A stretch of 64,000 bases of DNA from Branchiostoma floridae (taxonomy: Eukaryota > Chordata > Leptocardii > Amphioxiformes > Branchiostomatidae), in the NCBI RefSeq assembly GCF_000003815.2, contig NC_049982.1:31036407-31100406 (forward strand), read 5' to 3'. Each line of letters begins with the position of its first letter. Within the stretch, counting starts at the first letter, position 1. This document shows positions 1-11,733 of the stretch, in pieces. A model generated the notes under the pieces. It did not search any database and had not been told where the DNA came from. It was given only the letters and a program-made list of their open reading frames with translations. Both the position numbers and the translations under genes were made by a program.

Positions 1-216
1 AGTCTCGGAGGTGTGACCGTCGTCTTCTTCAGTTGACACCATCTCGTCGAACATCTTGTTGAGCATCTCCAGCTCCTTGAAGAAGTTCTCCAGAGCTTCT
101 TCGTCCATGTCTTCAGCATTCGAAGCGCCGGCATCTTTCACTACCTGCCTTCTTTGACCAGAAGCAATCAAGGCAAAGGCCAAGATTACCACTGTAATCA
201 GTTTCAGATCAGACAT
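1..216 (-). CDS. small secreted acidic peptide, first coding exon (3' end off window)
   Basis: The frame opens at ATG 216 and stays open to the window edge, giving 72 residues. Residues 1-20 (MSDLKLITVVILAFALIASG) have signal-peptide form, with a short N-region, hydrophobic core and small residues at the end. The mature part starts QRRQVV and becomes acidic and amphipathic (ALENFFKELEMLNKM), ending in a Glu/Asp-rich stretch. A pyrimidine-rich acceptor (TTCTTATCCAG) lies about 18 nt upstream of the ATG on the minus strand, so a 5' UTR intron is likely. The stop is outside the window. The layout of signal, acidic linker and short amphipathic segment resembles the first exons of the SRCR genes at 41152-41374 and 56138-56360, but homology is not shown. 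I recognise no family. A secreted peptide is inferred; its activity is unknown. Confidence 0.6.
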   Translation of the reverse strand, partial: MSDLKLITVVILAFALIASGQRRQVVKDAGASNAEDMDEEALENFFKELEMLNKMFDEMVSTEEDDGHTSET

Positions 217-729
217 CTTCCAAGATCTTCCTTGTACCTGGATAAGAAATAAATGTACTTACCAATATATAGATAGGTTTCTTCTTTTTCGTAATTCCAA
301 AGCAGCACAATGTTGAATGTATGTTCTGTCTAGCTTAAAATATCAAGAATGCTTTCTAAACACAGGCTTCTACTACAAGATTTGAGGAAACAAGCTATAT
401 GACGACTACTACTACTACTACTACTGTCAATCAATCTATAGCGTTACAGACTACGACATTGACTGCATAAAGAACAACAACAAATTTACAACACTCCTAA
501 ATGTACAATACAATATACTATTTAGTCAATCGATAAATTATGGCAATGCGTAGCAGTAACAAAGGAAGCTATGGCCATGTATATGTAGCCTTACCTCAGA
601 GTATCAAAAGACCGGAACGATCCAGTATACCGGCACACAAGGGAATGGTGCGCAACTGTAAGTGCCAACTTAGATAGAAAATTGCTATATGTAATTACCA
701 CAGCCCTACCCCTAATGTTGTTTTTTACT
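217..729. other. unannotated spacer
   Basis: I see no gene here. The 5' UTR of the peptide gene at 1-216 should lie at its left edge. A short ACT microsatellite (about eight units) sits near 401-425. Confidence 0.5.
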
Positions 730-1311
730 CTGGATACCAGACCCCAGCCCGATCTCAAAAATATCTATCGTGTAGGGGTCTGGCCTTTCTCTCAGTTTGC
801 CCAAATAGTGGGCAAAATCCTAACCAATCGAACAGCAGCAGGATCAGCAGGAGGCAATTTACACCCCTCCCTGATTGGTTAAAAAACAGCTGTTTTTTTT
901 TTAATCTACAAGTGTTACAGTGACCACTAAGATATGAAATGTAACTGTAGATAAGACACCACACGTGCTGCTGGGTTAGAGGCTGTTACATAAAGATCCC
1001 AGTTAAGCAAATGTAACATGACAATTAAAGGTGCACAGCTTGCAGTTTTTACAAAAGTACTCCTGTTATTTTGAAAAATAACTCAGTACACCCTTGAGCC
1101 ATATCTATACCGTGACTCGCTACATTAATAGCCTGCTGACCAACTGTGTTGCGTTGTAGCTGACTACCTTGGGTGTGAGTGGTTATTAATCCTAGGTTCT
1201 CCTACCTCTGATGAAGGGCCTTTTGAGAAAGTTTCTACAGTCATCAGGCCATCCCCCCCCCCACACACACACAAAGATGTTTTTGAGATCGGGGTGGGGT
1301 CTGGTATCCAG
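730..1311. mobile_element. MITE-like element with 32-bp terminal inverted repeats
   Basis: The left end (730-761) and right end (1280-1311) are inverted copies that match at 31 of 32 positions; each begins CTGGATACCAGACCCC. The 582-bp interior has no convincing coding sequence. Part of the terminal motif (GGGGTCTGG) recurs near 775. No clear target-site duplication flanks it, so the superfamily cannot be assigned. A non-autonomous DNA transposon is the simplest reading. Confidence 0.75.
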
Positions 1312-3367
1312 TCTATTGTTGTGTCAGACTACCCTGTATTCAAGCAGTGGTCTGTATGTAAATAGTCTAGCCATTGCAACAACGTTTCATTGACAAGTTC
1401 AGTGGTACGTCATCTGTTCAGAAGATATAGTACACAACATCATCGGAACAGATTTCATATGGCACGCTTTATAACTCAATACAGTGCCCAATACACCGAA
1501 TATGTTTTATACAGCAACGGGATTATAAGAGTTATATTATAACTTTATTCCTGTTTTGACTTTGTAACGTTTTGTTGAATTATGCATAACACGTAGCTAA
1601 GTTCAGTATCATTATGGAATGTTCGGCTCAAACTTGACTATGAATACCAATGAACGTTTCTCCTAGTACGTGATTAGAAATAAAGATTCTTCAATACAAA
1701 TAGAAAAATTCAAGTTACGGTGTACGTGCAAATAATCAAATGGTTTTAAAATTCAACAAGAGAAGCCGCTAGGGGGCCCAAAATCTAATCATTTCCAGCT
1801 TTTGTCACACCCTTCCAACACACTAAGTATGAAACGAATCCACCCAGCCGTTCTCGAGTTATCTTGTTGACAGACAAACGCAGGGTAAAATATAGCCTCC
1901 ATGACATGACATGGAGGCAATAAGAGTGCATTCATACAGTTCCAAATTGGTATTCATGTATTTATTTATTAAGATTTACAGAATGGTATATTTTTATTAC
2001 ACTTTTCCACCTTGACAATATAAAATCATATCAAATGTCATGTTCTCTGTTTTTCTTAATCGTTTTCATCGTTTTTGTTTTGTTTCTTACGTTAGATTTA
2101 TTTTCATAACATCTATCACTTGACCAGAATATCTAACCTTAACATTTTTTTAACATAGATGCTATCATAGATCCTGGTATTAATTTGACCATTTTTGGCA
2201 TTTACAACTTGTAGAGGCCAGAGTCAATGCAACACTTTTCTTTCTAAACAAACGCAAACATTTAGCTCGTTAGCTCGAATTCCGGATAGGATTATATCGA
2301 TATCTCGTGTGACATTCGAGTATTACCTTTACTTCCCAATGCATAGATATGCACTATAGATATAGATTGACAGCATAATCTAATAAACACTGATAACTTG
2401 TACTTTGTTTGGTCTACTAAAAATACATATTAATAGTGTAAAATATATACTCACAACTACGTTGTGGAACGATATCATATATATAGATGAAAACGAATAC
2501 AAATTTTATTTGTACGAAACATTTAAAAGTATTAGCACTGCATTCCTACATCATTAGAAACACTATTAGTCTACAAACATGGTCCTATGCGTCAAAATCA
2601 AAGAGACTATCATCCACTGTCATTGGCTAGACGGCATTCTTCATGACGTCTGTGGTCACCATCGTCCAATGTCCTCGCTCGAAACGCCAGTGTCCTGGAA
2701 CATTATGTAAAATGGACCGTTATTGATAAAACAACGTTCATTTTGTACAACGCACGGATACTTGAACGATACTGAAAACAATTTCATGCCGACAGGTTAT
2801 TGGTGTCATTCTTGTTAATAGTGAATGAATGCCTTTAGCAGAAAAAAAATGGGTCACTTGGGTAACGTTACATCTGAATAAATGCATACGCCCAATACGT
2901 ATAAATGTTATGGATAACTATAGTCAGAATGAAAATTGAAGCAAAATGGTGTACAAATACAGGCGCATGTATATTTACATTACCATTAAGTGGAACTTAA
3001 TGATTATGATATTAGTGTGAAAATGCTCTTCTTGGACATTAGAGGTCTAACTGGTAAACAAAATATGACAACTGGTAAAAACGTGACAAAAATGATCACA
3101 AACTCATCTTACCTGTTCTACATGGTGACTGCAACGTCAGGGACACAGAAGGTTTGGAACAGTTTGTCCTTCACTCCTCTTTTCCCGTTGGGCCTAGCAG
3201 CAAGTTCAGACACAAGAATTCATCAGAGAGCCATACATGATACAAAACTGAAGAAGAACTCTATTGCACTACGATTATACGGTGTATGGCAGCAGCTATT
3301 AAATGTAGTAGAGGATAGATGTGTAGAATAAAACCAAAGAGGCACATACAAGGAAATAAAATCTGTC
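1312..3367. other. unannotated AT-rich spacer
   Basis: No gene, RNA or element is recognised. Short open frames are present, but none has a motif, signal sequence or splice context that would support coding. Further exons of the peptide gene at 3368-3589 could lie here. Confidence 0.4.
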
Positions 3368-3589
3368 TTACTTTTTGTCGGACAGCTTGTTGCAAAACCA
3401 AGACTTCAGCCCTCTGCGCTGGCGCTTGACTCGCTCGAGTGCGATCGGGTCGGACTCGGAGACGACTGCCCCGTCATCTGCAGCCTCTCGCGCCTCTCTG
3501 ACAGCTTTTTCACCGGCAACTTTGTTTTCCTGGCCTCCAATGATAGCGACCAACACGATCACCAAAAGGACAAGCTTCAAGGCAGACAT
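3368..3589 (-). CDS. secreted prepropeptide with dibasic cleavage site and short cationic C-terminal peptide
   Basis: ATG at 3589 and TAA at 3370-3368 give 73 residues. Residues 1-20 (MSALKLVLLVIVLVAIIGGQ) look like a signal peptide. An acidic Ala/Glu/Asp-rich pro-region of about 35 residues follows, then a dibasic ERVKR site, then a 17-residue cationic end that starts QRRGLKSWF and has one cysteine. Signal, acidic pro-region, KR and a basic peptide is the plan of processed neuropeptides and host-defence peptides; which one applies is unknown. The frame is open further upstream, but the signal peptide decides this start. The TAA lies inside a good donor sequence (AAAAA then GTAAGA), so the apparent stop may be intronic and the protein may continue. 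A TTATCTTTTCAAG acceptor just upstream of the ATG suggests a 5' UTR intron. Confidence 0.6.
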   Translation of the reverse strand: MSALKLVLLVIVLVAIIGGQENKVAGEKAVREAREAADDGAVVSESDPIALERVKRQRRGLKSWFCNKLSDKK

Positions 3590-4699
3590 TTTTGTTGTGG
3601 TCTTGAAAAGATAAATGAACACCAAAACATCAGAGAACACATTGTTGAACAAATATGCTAAAACAACAATTCTTTTCACACTTTTTGGTATAAAAGGGCG
3701 GTGCATATCTCCATCTCTGTAGCCACACATGCTACTACAATAGAGTGCTGATTTATTGGTAATCGTCAACTACCATAATCATTCCCATAGCATAGAACCT
3801 ACGTTTAGTTTTATTACGTTTACGTAGCAAGTAGACTGATGCAACGTCTTGGAATATACATTGTACACTATCTCCTTTCGTTTTAACATCTGCATGTCCG
3901 GTATTAGATTTTTGTTTCTATGCATCAGCCGGCTGGCGTACAAGTGTGCAATATACACTACTTGCCTTACAGTGCACCCATTGCAATTGCTATAAAAGAA
4001 AATTTGATGAGTTTGACAATTTTATAAAGTGCTACGTACTTAGAAGAAAAAACAATGTGTACAATTTTCAAAGTATTTTGTCTATGGCCGGGTTGGGTTC
4101 CCAAACTGGAAAATTTCGAATGCAAGGTGAACACTTTACCTTCTAGGCCACTGACATCGCAACTCTTCTGCTAATATACATGGTACAATATCCTTAGTTT
4201 CTGTCACCTTATTGCTTTAATGGTTTCGGTGCCAAGATTTTTCTACAACTGCCAGCTGCGGCAATCCAAACAAGGAACATCTACATGTTCATATGGTTTC
4301 ATACTTTATAAATGTATTATTTGATAAATACATAAAAAAACAGCCCACCTTATCTGATCTCTCCTCAATTTGTTTTCGGTAGACGGAGCACTGCAAGCTG
4401 GAAACCCTGAATACTGTTCCTCAGTAAATGTTGTTTATGTATGAGACACAATTGTACGATGCTCAATGAATCATGCACATCCGACCATACCATGGCTTGT
4501 TCCGACTATAACGATGCATTTACATGTAAGTAGCCCATTCTTGATGGGGGCAATCACCGTATAGCTAATTGTGGTGGCCTGCTTTTCAGCCTTGGTAATT
4601 GAATATGCATGACGAACAAAATGACCAATAAACTTGTAGACTATACCTAATGCCAACTCAAAAAAGAGCAAGAAATAGCCATTCTTTCAAGTATGAGAG
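3590..4699. other. unannotated spacer upstream of the prepropeptide gene
   Basis: This should contain the 5' UTR and promoter of the gene at 3368-3589. A TATAAAAG sequence occurs near 3690, but in plus orientation, so it does not clearly serve that gene. Nothing else is recognised. Confidence 0.35.
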
Positions 4700-4945
4700 A
4701 CAAGCGCAGTGGCCAAGTGGGTAGAGTGTTCGCCTTGCATGCCATTTGGTACACCCGCTTTCTCTGCTTAGCGCGCGAAAAATATGAGGGAGACTATGAA
4801 AGCTAGACACACATCACTACCAGCGGAACCCCCCACGCCCGTCTATAGTGGCTTTCACAAACGTATAGCCCAAGGGCTACAGAAATGGAGATGGGCACCA
4901 CCCCAAAGCATCTGGTACAGATGCGAACGTTTTACTTTAACTGAC
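4700..4945 (+). mobile_element. tRNA-derived SINE, degenerate
   Basis: The head contains TGGCCAAGTGGGTAGAG, a Pol III box-A-like D-arm, followed by CGCCTTGCATGC, which resembles a tRNA-Ala(TGC) anticodon arm. The T-arm box B is missing. The body includes AGATGGGCACCACCCC and CATCTGGTACAGATGCG, which have the feel of a SINE body. Assignment rests on the tRNA-like head and is not to a named family. Confidence 0.45.
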
Positions 4946-5495
4946 ATTTTTGATGTATCGGAATTATCAACCTAAGACTACGTATTTTCCTAGACCAATA
5001 GTAGAATGAAACTCTTTACCAGTAGTGGCATACAATATGAAGCTTCAAACAATGTTTGCAGCTAGATATGTAAAGATTAGGTGTAGCATGTCGCTTAGTT
5101 AAGTACACAACCAGATGCTGTGTGAAGACTTTCGAAACTGATTCAAGCCAGCTAAAATATATGTCACAAACTCATCCAGCATGTTTTCTAAAAAGCATAT
5201 TAACAAATTTTGTTATTTTAGGCTGGAATGGTTGGAATAGCTACGGAAAAATATATGCAAATTAACTGGAAGTAAGTTATCTGGTGCAGATGATTATAGG
5301 GCGTAGTCAACAAGGCGGAAAGTTTGCTTCCGCCGATTAAGTAAATCTGCATTTCAAAACAACAGGACACTGTTCAGTGTACCTCTCTCTCTCTTGGCAG
5401 GGCGTTGCCACTCTTTTTGAGGTACCCCTCCCTTGAACTGTTCCAGACTCTTCTGCATCTTGCAGTCTGTGGCCATGCATCTGTCTATACATTTA
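4946..5495. other. unannotated spacer
   Basis: No feature is recognised before the microsatellite. Confidence 0.4.
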
Positions 5496-5743
5496 TCCAT
5501 TTATCCATCCATCCATCCATCCATCCATCCATCCATCCATCCATCCATCCATCCACCCATCCATCCATCCATCCATCCATCCATCACTCCATCTATCCAT
5601 CCATCCATCCATCCATCCATCCATCCATCACTCCATCTATCCTTCCATCCATCCATCCATCCATCCATCCATCCATCCATCCATCCATCCATCCATCCAT
5701 CCATCCATCCATCCATCCATCCATCCATCCATCCATCCACCCA
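5496..5743. repeat. TCCA/ATCC tetranucleotide microsatellite
   Basis: About 245 bp of nearly pure ATCC repeat with a few interruptions (CACTCCATCTAT, CTTCC). It leaves all frames open and so creates spurious Ser/Ile/His/Pro and Trp/Met/Asp/Gly repeat peptides. It lies 3' of the gene at 6003-7255. Confidence 0.97.
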
Positions 5744-6002
5744 TGCATTTAACAATCTATTCATTCATCCTTCCATCTATCATTCCATCTATCTATCAAT
5801 CTCAATCATTGTCACCAAAAAGAGAACTTGACACAAAACGTGGATTTTCATCTGACTTTTATAATGTAAATCACTTCTAACGATGACAAAGTTTACATGC
5901 ATTACTTTTTAGGTCAAAAACAACTCGACTTCTTCAGGTCTCAGACAACCACCCCGCGACGTTCAGAGAAGCTTGGATCTCTTTGTTGTTTCTCATGCTC
6001 CT

Positions 6003-6020
6003 TCATTGAAGGTTACGTCC
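6003..6020 (-). CDS. possible terminal coding exon of the AEAMAQG-repeat peptide gene
   Basis: A strong minus-strand acceptor (TTTTGTTTCCAG) precedes GGACGTAACC. If it joins in phase 0 to the exon ending at 6533, the coding end is Gly-Arg-Asn-Leu-Gln followed by TGA. The join is inferred from splice signals. The alternative is that the exon at 6533-7024 reads on through its apparent donor to a TGA at 6413. Confidence 0.35.
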   Translation of the reverse strand, partial: GRNLQ

Positions 6021-6532
6021 CTGGAAACAAAAGACAAAATAATAGAAAATGATCAGTAAAATGTTAATCACTGCCCTTGTCACATGTATGTTTGCTATGT
6101 CTATTCCAAATACATATCTTCCATGTCCACGTACTTGAAATTAGCCTTCGGATACAAACTCCTGAATAAAGTTTATTTCTTATAGGGCCTTTGACCTTAA
6201 AATCGAATAAGCAGGAATCAAGCAGAACCAGCCGGAATGAAGTATTTGCAAAATTCATGCCACATTCGGGTGGGAATTCCAAATGGACCTTATATCCCCT
6301 TCATACGAGAAGTAATGAGCCAAAATGTCTTAAGAATAAAAATTACTTTCTATTCCTAGGAATTCGTAGTGTGTTTTAACTGCTTTCCAGATATACTTTT
6401 GGTCACATTTTGTCAGGATTCGAAGTGGTTTGCCGTTACGTTATCCATCGAATGAGAAAAGAATGTTTTCAATAATGTTGGAATGCCATAAAATACAGTC
6501 ATACTGCAATTATGATTAGTTAAAATACACAC

Positions 6533-7024
6533 ATCTACGCCCAGTGCCTCCATCATCTTCTGCATCATCTTCTGTTCAACAAGAGCAGCAGCTTCTTCTT
6601 CGGACAAACCTTGGGCCATCGCTTCCGCGAACATCGCCACGACTTCAGATTGATCTACATCCATTGCGTCCATCATCTTCTGTTCAACATCAGCAGCAGC
6701 TTCTTCTCCAGACATTCCTTGGGCCATCGCTTCTGCGAACATCATCATGACTTCGGGAGGAGGGGCATCGTTGGAGTCCTCTGGCTCGGACGGTTGTGGT
6801 CCGAGCATAGATGGATCTTCTAACATCGCCTCTATCATCTTCTGTTCAGCATAAGCAACAGCTTCCTCTTCAGACATCCCTTGGGCCATCGCCTCCATGA
6901 CCAATGACATCGCCATGTCTTCGAGATTGTCAGGCGGCGGAAGACCTCCATGCGGTGCGCCTTGTACGGAAATCGTAGCGACCACCAATAGCACTGCTGG
7001 AATAAGCTTCAACGACAACATCAT
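6533..7024 (-). CDS. secreted acidic peptide with three AEAMAQG(M/L)S repeats
   Basis: ATG at 7024 opens a frame with a signal peptide at residues 1-22 (MMLSLKLIPAVLLVVATISV then QG). Three imperfect repeats follow at about residues 43-66, 96-119 and 132-157. Each has an EAMAQG(M/L)S core, then a run of acidic and alanine residues, then EQKM. They are Met/Ala/Glu-rich and probably helical. The middle (residues 70-92) is Pro/Asp/Ser-rich. No domain is recognised. The frame runs on to a TGA at 6413, but GAT then GTGTGT at 6533/6532 is a possible donor and the following codons look intronic. CTGTTCAG before AAGCC and the ATG places the acceptor of a 5' UTR intron at 7030. Of the three small peptide genes, this one has the clearest promoter and exon structure. 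Confidence 0.65.
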
Positions 7025-7194
7025 GGCTTCTGAACAGAAAGGAGAGTTAATACGTTAGAAGGTACATATCTACCGCACCGAATACTCAAACTAGCTATCA
7101 GCGATCGAGGACACATGATTCAAACTGGGAGTAGCAAAAAAGTGTAGACTGTAGTAAAACAGTAAGTAAGACAATACAATACGCCCGAGATCTT

Positions 7195-7290
7195 ACCACT
7201 CCTTAAAACACGAAGCTGAGCGTTCTGCACTAACCTCGAGCTCCCTGCACGTGTGAGGACAAAACTTATAAACGCTCTCTTTTTATACTA
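7195..7290 (-). promoter_or_regulatory. core promoter and non-coding exon 1 of the AEAMAQG-repeat gene
   Basis: On the minus strand TATAAAAAG lies at 7287-7279. About 30 nt downstream would be the start site (near 7255). A 5' UTR exon would then run to AGTG/GTAAGATC, a good donor at 7197/7196. It pairs with the acceptor at 7030, giving an intron of about 165 nt before the coding exon. Start site and exon are inferred from spacing. Confidence 0.55.
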
Positions 7291-10200
7291 AACCTCGTAG
7301 CTACAGGCTTCTCAGAAAGGGCTAAAGATCAATTTCCATTCCAGGACAAATCAAATTACCAGAGCTCTTAGAAATTGTTATTGTTATTAAGTTATTACTC
7401 TATATTTGCAACCAGGGTCTGAATTGGGAAAAGCTGGTAATATGCGGGGCTAAATCGCAGTTTTCCGGAGCGGCTTCCATTTGGTGTTGACTTAGGTGAC
7501 CTCAATGCCACCGTTATTGCCTTTGGTCCGACCATAGGACTGTAGGTCTTTCGCCACCAAGAATAACTCTCAATGTCAATGATGCGGGCCATTTTGTTTT
7601 AATGGCGACTACTACACACGTAATTCACAATGGGCGATTGGTTTCATCTCAAGCGAGAAATTACACCGGTAATCGTTCCATCGGAAGACCTCAATTATGT
7701 AACTGCTGGAAACAACTGTTTACGGTAAGGGTTGACCTACATCATACAGTCCTCCTTTGGAATAGCTCTATATAAAACCTTGCAGTCAATTTTTTGTCTT
7801 TGTATAAAGGTTGTTTCAACTTAAGTTTGTACTTGCGTCTTATGTTACCTCATAGATGAACTTATCTGAAATGACTTGCGTTTTTAGATGTAGGGGTTTA
7901 AACTTCTAACCGTGGAAAATATTCTTTGAAAACTTTGGCTCTTTATGCCTTCTTCGATCAGTAATGACCATGGTAAAATCCTAATTGATATCAGCCCTAT
8001 AGCGTCGGCTATGAATCACATTATATTCGTATAAACTGCCACAACGTCCAGCCAGAAATGCCAGGAAAAAAACCCTTGCACTCTAGCCACTTACACATAC
8101 GACACCTCTGACATTGGCTGATGATTTTAACACGGACAGGGGACAGTATAATTCCAGACAAACTCTTTAATTCCATAAAACCTTAATACTTATAAAATTG
8201 ATTGACCAGATGAATAAATATTTGTTGGTATGATATTTCAAAGGAAAATGAATATGTAGGCAATTAGATGTCTCCATGAAGACATCCAATTCTTTGAGTC
8301 AGTATTCTGGATCCCTGAACCAGAATTCTCCGACCCTGAGCCAGAAATGTTCAAACCTCATAATCGTGTAGATATCTAATGTGTGCCTGCCTAAGTGCTT
8401 AGGCCGGGGACTGGCCACTTGCTCTTCTCCATCAGTGCCCCAATCACAAAGCAATCTTTAATATATTTACCTATCTTAGCAGGTAAATATGTTATGAGGG
8501 ATGTCGCATCTAAAGATATAGTCATATCTACTTCTGGTATCTAGTATTGTAAAATCTGACATAGAATGCGAATAACTTATTGCGTACACTGCGCGAAAAC
8601 ACAGATTTCCGCTTTGCAAACCCGTGTACACATGCAAGTAAATTCAGAGTGTCCACGGGTTCCCACGAGTGCCCACTGTGCGAACGTGACGTGCCCCCAC
8701 ATGGGGCACCCGTGCAAATCCGAGTAAACGGACCACTCGCGTGTCCATAACGTGCCCTTCCTGTGGAAATCCGTGGGCACTAGCTGTGCCACCTTAGTAA
8801 ACTTGTGCGTACGCGTGGAAACTATCGACGTATGCTTTTGTGTGCGAATGACTGGTGCATTACTTAGCGGCTAATTATCACCTAATTATCTCCCCGGGCC
8901 TCCACTGCGCCGTAATTACGCCCTTTGTCATTAAAAGCAGCGTCATTTTTACTGCACCGGGCTTTCCCAGCCCAAAAATTTACCCTCCCAGATTTTCCCT
9001 TCCCCTGTATATAGTATGTTTGCTTTTATTCTTTATGAATGGTGAATTATCTTTCGTTGTTTTTCGTTTTATTTTTTGAGAGTCGACCGCTCCTGACGCA
9101 TTCCTTCATATGTACTTAGTGCTGTCGCCCCTTTAGCTTCCAAAGGTTCGTCGGTCCACCATCCTGTTGTTTTGGGGTTGTTATCCGCAGCCATTCAAGG
9201 ACGTTATAAACGCTGTCCTTGCTCCACTGTGCAGTCACTCCAAGTTTGATGACAGAAAATTCCTGTAGGTCTCTTGAATTCAGCATTCCTGCTCTGTACA
9301 TTATGATGCCTAACTCTAAGTGTCCTCAGTTAGACAAGCAGTTGCTAGTCATGATCAGGAGCATATGAAATCACATAGTCGCTGCAGAATTCCAAGCGTG
9401 GATGTGCAATGTCGTAACAGTGGTATACAATCCATCATAAAGCATGTAGGGCCTCCACGGAACCAAAGGAACTCCAAATCATCCAAGCCGACTGGACAGA
9501 AACTTGTGTACCACGTAGAGCTAACAGTCAGGGGCGCGTCTGGCGATCCGAGCGGCGGGGATCACCCCACCCCACCCACAGAGAGCCCGCCCGACTCTCG
9601 GTAGACTGGGTAATAGCCAGGAGGACAGTTGTTGCTCTAAAAGTAGAACTTGGTCCCAGTGGAATTCAATTCGATGGTGAGATAATGTCGGGTCTTGACG
9701 TAGAATCATTCCCAAGCTCTCAATGAGTTTACCTGCGCTGTTTGTCGTGCGATCAAATACTTAGCTATCGGCCGGTCGGAGCAGCGTGAAAGCACTCTGA
9801 ATGAGAAGAATTGAAATGACAACCGTCACAGGTTTGAAAATTGGGACACGTGAGTTGATTGGTCCTCATTTCCAAACACCCACCTCATGTGTAAAATACG
9901 ATTGGCTACTTCGGATGGGTATTTGAATACAGACACAATAGCTCATTGTACATACTAGTTGTGTGTATGTCACAAAGGAGTTTGTACATGATGCCATGCG
10001 TTGTACAAGTATTCTTAGTTCACTAAAGGAAGCTTGAGCTTTTCTTGTGTATCCTTTTTTTATGAAATAGACTTTCCCGGCATTAGAAAACCAGTCAACA
10101 TTGAAAATCGCGAACCAGCCACGCGCGTCGGGATACCATGTTTTCAAAACAAAACAATGAAATGTGTATTGGGGGAGGGGTGCTTGTGGAAGTCCAGTAG

Positions 10201-11733
10201 TTAACCTTCTTGCTTTTTACTTTGCTTACTTGCCTTTAAGTTTAATGGTCGGTATTGCCCACTTGTAACAGACATTTGCTGAGTTCAGTAGTATTCAACA
10301 GGCGGGTCAAACTTCCGCCTCTCAATATTCAACCAAAAACCAAGCCAGGCAGACAATCTCCATAATACCGATATAAACCAAAAATTACACCATGAAAGTG
10401 ACTTATACAAATATTGAAGTTCTCCACAACCTAATTATCTTTGTAAAAGTTTGAATCGATTTTTTTTCGACAAACAAGGAGTCAGTATAATGCAGATCCA
10501 ACATGGTGTCGGAATGCGGCGTTGATATACTAGTACTGTATAAACAAAGCCGACAGACAAAGAACAACACTTTCAAGAATCTATGCATTGATAGGCGCCG
10601 CACTCCAGGTTAAAGCCTAGATGACAATCAACTCAAGTAATGTTGCATAGAAAACAATTCATATGATTAGTTACAGAAATCGGGCACACTCCGTTGAAAT
10701 TGAATATGTTGTTTCAGACTTCAGTAGTGACTTTAATCTTACACGCGATCTGTATATAGAGGTAAAATAGTTTGTTTAGTTTCGTGTATACGGCACGATG
10801 TGTTGCAAATCCTATTTTGCGTACTGTTGGCGTCGGTTGCATTTTTTATTTTCCCACAAGTACAAACCGAAATGTGGCGAAGGTCTGAGGTATTTTTACT
10901 CGGCAATTCTCATAAATAAATTATCAGACACTTCTCAGCTCTCCATTGTTAACGATAATTCTTCAACACGAGAAGTGTGCAACAGTGGGGCACGTGGACT
11001 CTTCGCGTGCCCTATTGTGCGCACAGGTTTTCAAGGTTGGGGCACGCGGGAACAGGCACCCCGTGGAAACCCGTGCCCACGGCGAGGACACGTCAGGTTT
11101 CACCATCGTGCACGATGTTGGGAACTCGTGGAAATCTGTCTTTTCGCGCAGTGGTAACATATCATGCATAGGACACTACATGACGAAATGAAATTCACTT
11201 TCAATTGGACAAAATAGGCAGAACCTTTGGTCAGGGGCTACAGTGTGATATCTTCTTGTTCAAAGATATTTAAACGCATGCCAATATGTGTAGGCCAAGA
11301 ACAATTGTACCTGTACTAAACGTTTGCAGTGTATTGGAATATTGTTATACACTGTATGTAAAATTTCTTCATCGAATGTACTAACAGGATGGTTTTGTTG
11401 TTATAATTTTTATATTTCATGCTCATTATCAAGACAAACCAAGAAAACGCAGGAGGACCACATTTTGCACTAATGATGATAAATTCATTTCCAACGTTTT
11501 AACCGTCCACCTTTCTATGAAAATGATATGGTTACAAGTTGCATAATATTGAAGTTATTGTGAATGTCCAAGAAATCGAATCTAGGATAAAAATTTATTT
11601 CATGTATTAAAACTGCACATTTTTGATGCGCGAATGTGTTCAAACGGGCCCGATTTGGACTCAACCCAGACTTTCCAATATATTGGGGATATACAGACGA
11701 ATTGAAGCATTAATTTTATAGTGTAGTATGTTC
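7291..11733. other. unannotated 4.4-kb interval
   Basis: No gene is supported. Two stretches (about 8577-8840 and 10970-11175) are rich in CACGTG/GCACG-type motifs and share a CTGCGCGAAAA/TTTTCGCGCAG end in opposite orientation, so they may be copies of one degenerate element. The segment near 11440-11580 resembles the sequence near 42510-42610, so the duplicated SRCR-gene flank may begin here. Confidence 0.35.

Noticed and set aside
3375-3614. Plus-strand frame over the prepropeptide exon
   Set aside because: Antisense shadow; the minus frame has a signal peptide, dibasic site and stop in the expected order.
5405-5831. Open frames with Ser/Ile/His/Pro or Trp/Met/Asp/Gly repeats
   Set aside because: They are translations of the ATCC microsatellite, open in all frames because the unit has no stop codon.
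6544-6823. Plus-strand frames over the AEAMAQG gene
   Set aside because: Antisense shadows of the minus-strand repeat.
9320-9604. Ser/Pro-rich open frame of 94 codons
   Set aside because: No homology, signal or splice support; it does not begin with a clear ATG context.
10798-11191. Overlapping frames near 11 kb
   Set aside because: All three plus frames and one minus frame are open over a GC-rich repeat-like stretch, the pattern of non-coding DNA.
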